11,711 bases of DNA from Chlamydiia bacterium (GTDB lineage Bacteria > Chlamydiota > Chlamydiia > Chlamydiales > SM23-39): positions 1 to 11,711 of the forward strand of contig JACQAR010000093.1 of the NCBI GenBank assembly GCA_016194825.1. Direction: 5' to 3'. This document shows positions 5,603-11,711 of this stretch, piece by piece. Both the position numbers and the translations under genes were made by a program. Within the stretch, counting starts at the first letter, position 1. Each line of letters begins with the position of its first letter. The notes under the pieces were generated by a model. The model searched no databases. It was not told the DNA's origin and worked only from the letters and a program-made list of their open reading frames with translations.

Positions 5603-6464
5603 ACCAGTCTTGCTCCGCGAGGTTCTTCAGATTTTCCAAGGTCTGAAGATCGAACTCTTCTTTGAGGGGACGGTGGGAGCGGGTGGGCATGCAGAGGCGA
5701 TTTTGACCGAACACCCGGAAATCGGTCGTTATTTTGCGTGCGACCGAGATCCGGTGGCATTGCAGCTAGCAAAAGAGCGGCTGAAGAGGTGGGAAAAAAA
5801 AGTGGAATGGATCCACGGCGATTATGCCGATCTGCCGCGGTATTTGGATGAACGAGGGGTTCACTGGATCGATGGGTATCTGATCGATATCGGGGTCTCC
5901 TCGATGCAGATCGATAGCAAAGAGCGAGGATTTAGCTTCCAGGGGGATGCGCCCTTGGACATGCGGATGAACCCAATAGGGGAGACAACCGCTGAAATGT
6001 TGCTCAATCGCCTCAGCGAAAAAGAGCTCGCGCGGATCTTCTTCGAATATGGAGAAGAGAGGCGCTCGAGACAAGCAGCCAAAGCGATTGTAGAGGCACG
6101 GAAAAAAAAGAAGATCCGGACCACCGCTGAATTGGTCAGGATCTTACAGCCTGTGATCCGAAGCGGAGGGAAAATCCATCCAGCGACTCGGATCTTCCAG
6201 GCGCTGCGGATTGCAGTGAACGACGAGCTCGGCCAACTGCAGCTGGGCGTAGAAGGAGCCATACAGAGGCTACAAATGGGTGGCAGGATGGCAGTGATCT
6301 CGTTTCATAGTCTGGAGGATCGGATTGTGAAACATGCTTTTCGAGGCGAGAAGCAATTGAAGATTCTCACAAAAAAGCCGGTAGGTCCTACGGCAGAAGA
6401 GTGTAAAGCGAATCCCCGCAGCCGCAGCGCAAAGCTCCGGGCAGCGGAAAAATTTGAGGAATGA
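5595..6464 (+). CDS. rsmH: 16S rRNA (cytosine-1402-N4)-methyltransferase RsmH (MraW)
   Basis: A 289-residue S-adenosylmethionine enzyme that N4-methylates C1402 in the ribosomal P-site. Motifs: 'EGTVGAGGHAEAIL' (AdoMet loop, residues 24-37), 'ACDRDPVAL' (48-56), 'LIDIGVSSMQID' (96-107), 'RGFSF..APLDMRM' (111-125), 'HPATRIFQALRIAVNDEL' (195-212), 'ISFHSLEDRIVK' (225-236) and the C-terminal 'NPRSRSAKLRAAE' tail. The length is close to chlamydial homologues. A run of K residues after residue 169 is the only oddity. ATG 5595 overlaps the mraZ stop (5600-5602), without its own Shine-Dalgarno sequence, so translation is coupled. Corresponds to C. trachomatis CT272. Confidence 0.95.
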   Translation: MHKPVLLREVLQIFQGLKIELFFEGTVGAGGHAEAILTEHPEIGRYFACDRDPVALQLAKERLKRWEKKVEWIHGDYADLPRYLDERGVHWIDGYLIDIGVSSMQIDSKERGFSFQGDAPLDMRMNPIGETTAEMLLNRLSEKELARIFFEYGEERRSRQAAKAIVEARKKKKIRTTAELVRILQPVIRSGGKIHPATRIFQALRIAVNDELGQLQLGVEGAIQRLQMGGRMAVISFHSLEDRIVKHAFRGEKQLKILTKKPVGPTAEECKANPRSRSAKLRAAEKFEE

Positions 6465-6757
6465 CTGTGTTGCTGGTGCGATTGGGAATCTGTATCGGAG
6501 TAGTGGGATGTTGCCTATTTTCCTATATCCAAGCACAAAATCAATTGACCCACTTAAAAATCCAACTTCCCCAGATTGAAAAAGAGATCCAAATCCTCCG
6601 AGAGGAAAGCAGTCGTCTTTCCTATGAGATCGGCCAATTTGAGAGCCCCAATCACCTCATGGACCTAGCCCGACGTCCTGAATACAGCCACCTCAAACAC
6701 CCTGTATTGAAAGAAGTGCTGACTGTACCTGAAGTCTGGGCCACGAACGAACCATGA
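6461..6757 (+). CDS. ftsL: FtsL-like bitopic division protein (CT271-like)
   Basis: A 98-residue protein with one N-terminal membrane segment (about residues 4-24, 'LLVRLGICIGVVGCCLFSYI') followed by a coiled coil ('LTHLKIQLPQIEKEIQILREESSRLSYEI', about 29-57) and a short periplasmic end. This is the architecture of FtsL, which links FtsQ/FtsB to FtsW/FtsI at the division site. Sequence conservation is always low, so the name rests on topology and on the place between rsmH and ftsI. ATG 6461 overlaps the rsmH stop as ATGA. GAGGA (6456-6460) touches this ATG directly but is 6 nt from GTG 6467, so initiation two codons downstream is possible. Corresponds to CT271. Confidence 0.8.
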   Translation: MTVLLVRLGICIGVVGCCLFSYIQAQNQLTHLKIQLPQIEKEIQILREESSRLSYEIGQFESPNHLMDLARRPEYSHLKHPVLKEVLTVPEVWATNEP

Positions 6758-8748
6758 TATCTCCACAAGACCGTTACCGCCTCATCTGGCTTGCGGCTTT
6801 TTTGTCCTGCCTGTTTTGCGCCCTCATTGTCCGATTTTTCCAGATCCAAATCGTGGAAGGAGAAAAATGGAAGCAGGAGGCTCTCGCCCAGCATGAGCAC
6901 ATCCTCATCGAGCCATTTCGCCGCGGCTCTTTTTACTCCAACACTTCAGTCAAAGAGGGGCACCCTGAAGAGGATCAGCCCTTTGTAGTGGACATCCCCA
7001 TGTTCCACTTGCACATTGATCCCGACTCGATCCCCTCCCACTTGCGCGAACCCATGTCGGCAGCGCTGTTTTCCCTGTTGAAATCTACTCCTGAACGGCG
7101 ACACAAAATGCGCGCCGAGTTTGAGAGGAAAAGCCGCGATCGGAAGATTGCTGTTTGGCTCGATCGACAAAAAAGAAAAGAGATCGAGACCTGGTGGAAT
7201 GCGTTCCATAAAAAAGAAAAACTGGCACGCAACGCCCTATTTTTCACCCCTGATTACAAGCGGTCCTACCCTTTTGGTACGATGCTTGGTGCCGTTCTGC
7301 ACACCGTGCAGTGGGAAAAGGATCCCAAGACGCAACAGAGCCAACCTACGGGGGGGCTAGAGATGCTCTTCCATTCTTTTCTCAACGGAAAACCGGGCAA
7401 ACGGCGGATCATCCGCTCTCCGAAACACCCTTTAGATACAGGAACGGTCCTAGAAGCTCCCATTCATGGAGCCGATATCTATCTCACCATCAATCACTAC
7501 CTACAGGCCATTGTAGAAAGCGAGCTGGCCAAAGGGGTCCAAGCAGCTAAGGGAAAAGGGGGATGGGCCGTGATGATGGACCCCTACAACGGGGAAATTC
7601 TCGCCATTGCCCAAACTCCTTCCTTTGATCCGGCCCGCTATGCCGAATTTTTCAATCACAAAGAACTACAGCCCTATACCTATGTCAAAGCAGTGACCGA
7701 TTGCTTTGAGCCGGGATCCATTTTCAAGCCCATCACGCTTGCTATCTGTATGCGAGCCAATGAAGAGCTTCTTGCCGCTGGCAAAAGACCAATCTTTTAT
7801 CCTGAAGAAAAGATCTCTACTGCCAACGGCTCCTTCCCCGGTCGCAGCCAGGCCATCAAAGATGGCCGCAGCCACCGCTATCTCAATATGGAATTGGCTC
7901 TCCAAAAATCCTCCAATATTTATATGGCTCGCCTCGTGCAGCGCCTCATCGAAACCATGGGAGAAGAGTGGTATCGAAAAGCGCTGCATGACCTCTTTGG
8001 TTTTGGGCGGAAGACCCAGATAGAACTGCCGGCAGAAACAGCCGGCCTTTTACCCACCCCTGGCAAACTCCATCCCAATGGAAAACTCGAATGGTCTGTC
8101 CCCACCCCCTTTTCTCTTGCCATCGGCTACAACATCTTAGCCAATAGCGTCCAGATTGTTCGTGCCTATGCCATTTTTGCCAATGGCGGCTTTGAAGTGC
8201 AGCCCCATCTCATCCGCAAAATTGTCCAAAAAATGCCCGATGGCACGCACCAAATCCTGCGCGACAACCGTGGCTATCGGGCAAAGAAGAGAGTACTCAG
8301 CAAAAAGAGCGTTGATGCGATTGTATGCGCCATGAAATTCACCACGAAAGAGGGGGGGACTGGCAAAAGAGCCGACATTCCTGGCTACACCGAGGCAGGC
8401 AAATCAGGGACCGCTGAAAAGATCATTGATGGCGTGTATTCCAAAAATAACCACATCTCTTCTTTTGTCGGCTTTGCGCCCGCGCACAACCCTCGTTTTG
8501 TCTTGATCGTCTCTATCGATGATCCAGAAAAAAAGTTCATCCCTGGCGTCGGCAAGCACCAGCTCGGTGGGATCTGCGCCGGCCCCATTTTTCGCGAGAT
8601 AGCGACGGCCTCTCTGCATTATCTTGGCATTGCTCCTGACGATCCGTATGGCTATCCGCCCGGAGATCCACGGCGTGACTCCAAGCGTGCCGATTGGTAT
8701 GACGAAGTGGCCAAGCTCAAAGCGCTCTACGAGCAGTGGAATCTGTAA
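6754..8748 (+). CDS. ftsI: Septal peptidoglycan transpeptidase FtsI / PBP3 (class B PBP)
   Basis: A 664-residue class B penicillin-binding protein anchored by one N-terminal segment (about residues 8-26, 'RLIWLAAFLSCLFCALIVRFF'). A PBP-dimer/pedestal region (about 30-250) precedes the transpeptidase domain with the three active-site motifs: S322-x-x-K325 in 'EPGSIFKPIT', S386-S-N388 in 'KSSNIYMA', and K550-S-G-T553 in 'AGKSGTAEK'. It cross-links peptide stems during division; chlamydiae depend on this enzyme together with MreB-driven synthesis because they have no FtsZ. The start overlaps the ftsL stop as ATGA. Corresponds to CT270 (pbp3). The foldback element begins within about 20 bp of its stop and separates it from murE, which in Chlamydiaceae follows closely. 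Confidence 0.95.
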   Translation: MISPQDRYRLIWLAAFLSCLFCALIVRFFQIQIVEGEKWKQEALAQHEHILIEPFRRGSFYSNTSVKEGHPEEDQPFVVDIPMFHLHIDPDSIPSHLREPMSAALFSLLKSTPERRHKMRAEFERKSRDRKIAVWLDRQKRKEIETWWNAFHKKEKLARNALFFTPDYKRSYPFGTMLGAVLHTVQWEKDPKTQQSQPTGGLEMLFHSFLNGKPGKRRIIRSPKHPLDTGTVLEAPIHGADIYLTINHYLQAIVESELAKGVQAAKGKGGWAVMMDPYNGEILAIAQTPSFDPARYAEFFNHKELQPYTYVKAVTDCFEPGSIFKPITLAICMRANEELLAAGKRPIFYPEEKISTANGSFPGRSQAIKDGRSHRYLNMELALQKSSNIYMARLVQRLIETMGEEWYRKALHDLFGFGRKTQIELPAETAGLLPTPGKLHPNGKLEWSVPTPFSLAIGYNILANSVQIVRAYAIFANGGFEVQPHLIRKIVQKMPDGTHQILRDNRGYRAKKRVLSKKSVDAIVCAMKFTTKEGGTGKRADIPGYTEAGKSGTAEKIIDGVYSKNNHISSFVGFAPAHNPRFVLIVSIDDPEKKFIPGVGKHQLGGICAGPIFREIATASLHYLGIAPDDPYGYPPGDPRRDSKRADWYDEVAKLKALYEQWNL

Positions 8749-8767
8749 ACATAAATTCTGTGAGAGA

Positions 8768-8799
8768 TTTCTGAAGAGAGCTTATTAGCTGAATAGACA
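8768..8799 (+). repeat. Terminal inverted repeat, left
   Basis: Pairs with 9331-9363: bases 8768-8787 are the exact reverse complement of 9344-9363, and 8789-8799 match 9331-9341 with one mismatch. Weaker similarity continues outward for about 10 bp. Confidence 0.85.
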
Positions 8800-8802
8800 G
8801 TC

Positions 8803-8823
8803 GGGGACAAGGTGCTTGTCCCC
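8803..8823 (+). repeat. Perfect hairpin in the left-arm extra block
   Basis: GGGGACAAG (8803-8811), loop GTG, CTTGTCCCC (8815-8823): a 9-bp perfect stem starting 3 bp inside the left terminal repeat. No T-run follows on either strand, so it is not a typical intrinsic terminator, though it could still slow or stop transcription leaving ftsI. Confidence 0.75.
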
Positions 8824-8857
8824 CGCTGCCCCCTTTTGCGCCTCACCTCGCTTCGCC

Positions 8858-9002
8858 AAATCGTGTGCTCGTCGGGAGGGCGTGCGCAGCACAGCCCTCC
8901 GTCGCCCCCAAAGGGGCTCTCCTGCGCTACGATTTTGCTTTGCGATCTGAGTCGAATGGCTGGCTCATGCACTCGCAACTGCGTGCTCGTGTCGTGAGCC
9001 AG
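8858..9002 (+). repeat. Nested hairpins in the GC-rich left-arm block
   Basis: Several inverted repeats follow one another: AAATCGT (8858-8864) with ACGATTT (8929-8935) enclosing GGAGGGC (8875-8881) with GCCCTCC (8894-8900) and GCCCC (8904-8908) with GGGGC (8913-8917); then CTGGCTCA (8960-8967) with TGAGCCAG (8995-9002). Together they would fold as a branched structure in DNA or RNA. This block is what makes the two arms of the foldback element unequal. Confidence 0.55.
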
Positions 9003-9182
9003 TATGAAGAGCCTATCCCAGTAAAAGGGTTTCGTCGCTTTTGGGGATTATTTTGGCCGCTTTTCGATTCAAAATTGGGGGGCAATATACTGGGTGTCGA
9101 TATATACTTAAGTGAATTCAAAAGTTGGGAATTTGGCAATGCCGGCGCTCCAGATTTGAAGAAGCTCAGCGACGTCGAAGCA

Positions 9183-9204
9183 GCCCAACTTGACTAAGTT
9201 GGGC
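9183..9204 (+). repeat. Apex hairpin of the foldback element
   Basis: GCCCAACTT (9183-9191), loop GACT (9192-9195), AAGTTGGGC (9196-9204): a perfect 9-bp stem at the centre of symmetry of the element. Confidence 0.75.
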
Positions 9205-9330
9205 GATGCAGACGGCTTCAAAGATGGAGATGCCGACGAAGCCAAAAACCAACGTCTGAGTTTACTTGAGTATAGCCCCTCAATTTTGAAGTCGAAAATC
9301 GGCTTAAATAGAGCCCGTACAGTTCTCGCT

Positions 9331-9363
9331 TGTCTGTTCAGTATAATAAGCTCTCTTCAGAAA
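9331..9363 (-). repeat. Terminal inverted repeat, right
   Basis: Partner of 8768-8799, ending about 40 bp before the murE start. The open frame of murE runs through it from a TTG at 9330, which is not the real start. Confidence 0.85.
9342..9347 (+). promoter_or_regulatory. Possible -10 element for murE inside the right terminal repeat
   Basis: A perfect TATAAT sits 55 bp upstream of the murE GTG. The region 16-18 bp before it (around 9318-9325, 'tacagttc') is a poor -35 match, so the call is weak. The left repeat has no such hexamer because the bases differ exactly there (one-base gap and substitution). Confidence 0.25.
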
Positions 9364-9401
9364 CCTCGCATAAAAATTTGTCTCTTCCGTATTCTGTTGT
9401 T

Positions 9402-10835
9402 GTGAAACTAAAACAGTTGTTGCGCGGTCTAGAAGGGCTCGAAGTACGAGGAAGCCGCGAGGTAGAAATCCATGGCCTAAGCTCCGATTCGCGCACCGTG
9501 GCACCCGGCGATCTTTTCATCGCGAGAAAAGGGGAAAAATACGATGGCTCTCTCTTCATCGCCCAAGCCATTCGTACGGGAGCTGTTGCTGTCGTGACCG
9601 ACCTGTACGATCCCTTTTTGGATCAGACCCAGATCATCTGCCCCGAACCTGGGAAATGGGAAGCGCTTTTGGCTGCCCGTTTTTACCAAAATCCGTCTCA
9701 GGAACTATTCTGTGTCGGCGTGACCGGCAGCAAGGGGAAAACCACCACGAGTTATCTCGTGCATCATCTGTTGCAGGGGCTGGGGAAAAGCGCCGGCTTA
9801 ATGAGTACAATTGAGACAGTAGTGGGGGAGGAGCGTTTTTTCTCTTCGTTGACCACCCATGAACCGATCTACAATCAGAAAATGCTCCGCGAGATGATCA
9901 CCCGAGGCTGTCAGGCAGCAGTCTTAGAGGTCTCGTCGATAGGACTGGATTTAGGGAGAACGGAACAAATCGATTTTGCGATCGGGATCTTTACCAATTT
10001 GTATCCTGATCATTTGGATTATCATAAAAGCGTCGAGCACTATGCTTTGGCGAAAAAAAAACTCACCACTCAAGTCAAAGAGAAAATCATTGTCAACCAA
10101 GATAGCGACTGGACTACTTCTCTTCTGGAAGGCGTAAAACTGGATCGTTTGAGCTTTGGTGTGCAGACATCGGCCGACCTGATGGCAAAAGACCCTATTT
10201 TTTCTGCACAAGGCACCCAGCTGGAATTGTGTTTCCAAAACCAAAAAGCGCATCTACACACACCACTCATGGGCCTACACAATATCTACAATTTACTCGC
10301 TGCAGCCGCCGTTGGCATACACTTAGGCGCCTCGCTAGACACCATTTGCCAGATTCTCTCGAGCTTTCAGAGTGTCCCTGGCCGATTGGAGCGCGTTGTG
10401 AATGATCGAGGGATTGCTGTCTTTGTCGACTATGCGCATACCGGGGAAGCGCTCAGCAGTGTGCTACAGCACCTACGCCAGTCGACTCCTGGCCGCCTGT
10501 TTGTCGTATTTGGCTGTGGTGGCAACCGCGATCCCGCTCGCAGAATTGGCATGGCCCAAGCAGCAGATCAGTATGCCGATGTGGCGATCGTGACTACGGA
10601 CAACCCACGCACCGAAGATCCAAAAGAGATCGAGCGGCAGATTGTCCGCGCCTTTCAGAAAATCACGCCACAATGCGAACCCGACCGAAAACAGGCGATC
10701 GCCCATGCGCTCTTTCAAGCGCGCCCAGGTGACATTGTCCTCATCGCAGGCAAAGGACATGAGAAGACGCAAATTTTTGCGAATCAAACCCTTCCTTTTG
10801 ATGACGTTCTAGTTGCAAAAGAGTCTTTAATCTGA
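9402..10835 (+). CDS. murE: UDP-MurNAc-L-Ala-D-Glu:meso-diaminopimelate ligase MurE
   Basis: A 477-residue cytosolic Mur ligase that adds meso-diaminopimelate to UDP-MurNAc-dipeptide with ATP. N-terminal UDP-binding domain with 'GLSSDSRTVAPGDLFIA' (25-41); ATP-binding P-loop 'GVTGSKGKTTT' (106-116); 'TTHEP' (151-155); 'EVSSIGLDLGR' (176-186); 'DHLDYHKS..HYALAKKKL' (carbamylated lysine region); 'GLHNIYNLLAA'; C-terminal 'FGCGGNRD' and D400-N-P-R403, the meso-DAP specificity motif. The start is set at GTG 9402, because the family begins with 'MKLKQLL'; the frame extends upstream only through the mobile-element end. No clear Shine-Dalgarno sequence is seen. The family's usual S-S-H is S-S-I here, which I recall also from chlamydial MurE. 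Corresponds to CT269. Confidence 0.93.
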   Translation: MKLKQLLRGLEGLEVRGSREVEIHGLSSDSRTVAPGDLFIARKGEKYDGSLFIAQAIRTGAVAVVTDLYDPFLDQTQIICPEPGKWEALLAARFYQNPSQELFCVGVTGSKGKTTTSYLVHHLLQGLGKSAGLMSTIETVVGEERFFSSLTTHEPIYNQKMLREMITRGCQAAVLEVSSIGLDLGRTEQIDFAIGIFTNLYPDHLDYHKSVEHYALAKKKLTTQVKEKIIVNQDSDWTTSLLEGVKLDRLSFGVQTSADLMAKDPIFSAQGTQLELCFQNQKAHLHTPLMGLHNIYNLLAAAAVGIHLGASLDTICQILSSFQSVPGRLERVVNDRGIAVFVDYAHTGEALSSVLQHLRQSTPGRLFVVFGCGGNRDPARRIGMAQAADQYADVAIVTTDNPRTEDPKEIERQIVRAFQKITPQCEPDRKQAIAHALFQARPGDIVLIAGKGHEKTQIFANQTLPFDDVLVAKESLI

Positions 10836-10839
10836 CATT

Positions 10840-10942
10840 CTCGGGAATCTTATTAACCCGAGGGGTCAACAGGTGATAATATGCGTCAGCGAGGCAAAGC
10901 CGCAGCTAGCAAATTTTCACCTGTTGATTTCGTGGGTTAATA
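10840..10942 (+). promoter_or_regulatory. Two alternative hairpins in the murE-amiA spacer
   Basis: Hairpin A: CTCGGG (10840-10845) with CCCGAG (10857-10862). Hairpin B: TATTAACCC (10851-10859) with GGGTTAATA (10934-10942) and TCAACAGGTGA (10866-10876) with TCACCTGTTGA (10917-10927), 20 pairs in two blocks around a 6/6 internal loop, with a 40-nt loop that itself holds a small GGC-AAA-GCC hairpin. A and B share 10851-10862 and cannot form together. B pairs the GGG before amiA and the first base of its ATG. A translational switch, or a small palindromic repeat element, are the two readings. Confidence 0.5.
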
Positions 10943-11562
10943 TGTGGCGGTTTTTGTTTATCATCGCTTTCAGCAGCCTCTGGGCACAGACAGTGGTGAT
11001 CGATCCAGGCCATGGAGGCACAGATCGTGGCGCACGGGGTAAAATGCCTTTTTGCGAAGAGAAGCGACTCTGCCTGCAAACAGCTAAACTGGTTCGCCAA
11101 TATCTTGACCAACTCGGCTACCGAGTGGTGATGACCCGTGAAAATGACGCTTTTGTTCCGCTAGCGAGGCGAGTGGAGATTGCCCAGCAGGCCAGCTCCT
11201 CGATTTTTGTCAGCATTCATTACAACTCAGCCCGCAGCCCGACAGCACAAGGCATTGAGATCTTTTTCTGTGATTCCCAAGACCAAAAACAAAAGACCCT
11301 GGCTTCGAAGCGGTTAGCAGAGACCATCTTGCCGCGCCTGATCCGCCGCACCTCCGCTACTTCACGTGGGGTGAAGCGGGCCAACTATTACGTGATCCGT
11401 GAAACGATAATGCCCGCTGTTCTGATCGAAGGGGGCTTTATCTCCAATCCGCTCGAAAGAGCGCAACTCAAGACCATCGAGTACCAAGAGAAAATCGCTC
11501 GAGGAATCGCCGATGGCATCGACTCCTACTTCCGGCGCAAAAGACTCGCCCGGTTAAAATAA
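10942..11562 (+). CDS. amiA: N-acetylmuramoyl-L-alanine amidase AmiA (Amidase_3)
   Basis: A 206-residue zinc amidase that cuts the MurNAc-L-Ala bond of peptidoglycan. A short signal peptide 'MWRFLFIIAFSSLWAQ' leads straight into the catalytic domain, with no AMIN or regulatory domain. Zinc ligands: H24 in 'DPGHGG', E40 in 'CEEKRL', H93 in 'SIHYNS'; catalytic glutamate E163 in 'LIEGGFISN'. The start is ATG 10942, because it gives a clean signal peptide; the open frame back to GTG 10873 would add a non-conserved stretch encoded by the intergenic palindrome. Chlamydial AmiA is known to remodel division-associated peptidoglycan. Follows murE by 106 bp; corresponds to CT268. Confidence 0.92.
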   Translation: MWRFLFIIAFSSLWAQTVVIDPGHGGTDRGARGKMPFCEEKRLCLQTAKLVRQYLDQLGYRVVMTRENDAFVPLARRVEIAQQASSSIFVSIHYNSARSPTAQGIEIFFCDSQDQKQKTLASKRLAETILPRLIRRTSATSRGVKRANYYVIRETIMPAVLIEGGFISNPLERAQLKTIEYQEKIARGIADGIDSYFRRKRLARLK

Positions 11563-11572
11563 ATTCTTTTAT

Positions 11573-11711
11573 GAGGCAGTTGCAAAACTGCTTTGCCCGG
11601 AAAAATCGATGATTTTGAGGCCAGTTCCGAGTGGCAGCAAAGCTGCCACGGTTCATTTGACGAGGCCAACCCCTAGTGGGTTGGGTGAGGAAAAGGAACG
11701 GCAATGGCCAC
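11573..11711 (+). repeat. Array of four hairpins, possible edge of a mobile element
   Basis: Starting 10 bp after amiA: GCAGTT/AACTGC (11576-11591), AAAATC/GATTTT (11602-11616), GTGGCAGC/GCTGCCAC (11631-11649, loop AAA) and CCAACCC/GGGTTGG (11666-11684). The last two lie inside a longer imperfect stem, GCCAGTTCC (11620-11628) with GGAACGGC (11695-11702). The opening GAGGCAGTTGCAAAA looks like a terminal repeat of IS5-type elements, from memory only. No coding gene is seen, and the window ends inside it. Confidence 0.45.

Larger units (their letters stand above)
8756..9369. mobile_element. Foldback (imperfectly palindromic) element between ftsI and murE
   Basis: Almost the whole ftsI-murE gap is one long inverted repeat. 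The ends (8768-8799 and 9331-9363) pair with 20 perfect bases plus a further 11-base stretch with one mismatch. Inside, 9058-9090 pairs with 9269-9302 (arms sharing TTTTCGA, TTCAAAATTG and GGGGC), 9124-9162 pairs with 9211-9254, and the apex is a 9-bp stem at 9183-9204. The left arm carries about 250 extra bases (8801 to about 9050) that have no partner in the right arm. No transposase gene or convincing coding frame is present. ATAAA at 8751-8755 and 9370-9374 could be a 5-bp target duplication but is low-complexity. A MITE or foldback element is the best description. Confidence 0.65.

Noticed and set aside
5283..5714. Minus-strand open frame of 143 codons opposite mraZ and rsmH
   Set aside because: Shadow of two well-supported genes on the other strand, and the protein looks random.
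8803..8823. Intrinsic terminator after ftsI
   Set aside because: The hairpin is strong but is followed by CCGCTGCC, with no T-run, and it belongs to the mobile element.
8865..9197. Open frame of 110 codons inside the foldback element
   Set aside because: It runs across the extra hairpin block and the left arm up to the apex, has no recognisable domain and no ribosome-binding site, and its open frame follows from the repeat structure.
9330..9401. N-terminal extension of murE from TTG 9330
   Set aside because: The 24 extra residues are encoded by the terminal repeat of the mobile element and do not belong to the MurE family.
11468..11704. Minus-strand open frame of 78 codons over the amiA end and the hairpin array
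   Set aside because: No recognisable domain; its second half is the translation of hairpins and its first half is antisense to amiA or repeats.
1..11711. tRNA, rRNA or CRISPR array
   Set aside because: No cloverleaf, rRNA segment or regularly spaced repeat series seen on either strand.

Overview
The window comes from a member of the Chlamydiae, most likely an amoeba-associated (environmental) lineage and not a Chlamydiaceae species. The main reason is gene order. From about 3864 to 11562 the genes run: a small TPR protein, an acidic hypothetical protein, mraZ, rsmH, ftsL, ftsI (pbp3), murE, amiA. Apart from mraZ this is, from memory, the C. trachomatis order CT274-CT273-CT272-CT271-CT270-CT269-CT268. 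The division/cell-wall cluster has no ftsZ, ftsA or ftsW here. MurE carries the DNPR motif of meso-diaminopimelate-adding enzymes. Base composition looks close to balanced, higher in GC than many environmental chlamydiae; I do not name a genus.

Left region (1-3860), accessory. A GT-B glycosyltransferase (cut by the window start) and an HAD-superfamily protein were probably once overlapping neighbours. They are now separated by an AT-richer block of about 850 bp carrying a DUF4258-type toxin candidate and an HTH antitoxin candidate. The block lies between two exact 17-bp direct repeats, each equal to the sequence running from the HAD start codon to the glycosyltransferase stop codon, so both genes survived the insertion. 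After the HAD gene comes a second toxin-antitoxin-like pair: a Panacea (DUF4065) protein with its own promoter and palindrome, followed by an unrecognised small basic protein that is the candidate toxin. C. trachomatis has a dnaA paralogue at about this place, so the region looks like a synteny breakpoint.

Middle region (3864-8748), core. Two leftward genes (CT273- and CT274-like) and the rightward mraZ operon diverge from a 290-bp spacer. The spacer holds a cluster of DnaA-box-like decamers and, at the mraZ start, two TGGGA direct repeats with 10-bp periodicity that fit MraZ autoregulation. mraZ, rsmH, ftsL and ftsI overlap one another by 4-8 nt and must be translationally coupled. They supply a transcription regulator, a 16S rRNA methylase, a divisome linker and a septal transpeptidase.

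Right region (8749-11711). A foldback (imperfectly palindromic) element of about 610 bp has landed between ftsI and murE; its left arm carries an extra GC-rich block of nested hairpins. murE and amiA complete the peptidoglycan set (UDP-MurNAc-tripeptide synthesis and amidase cleavage). The murE-amiA spacer contains two mutually exclusive hairpins, one of which would hide the amiA start codon. The last 140 bp form an array of hairpins that may be the edge of another mobile element.
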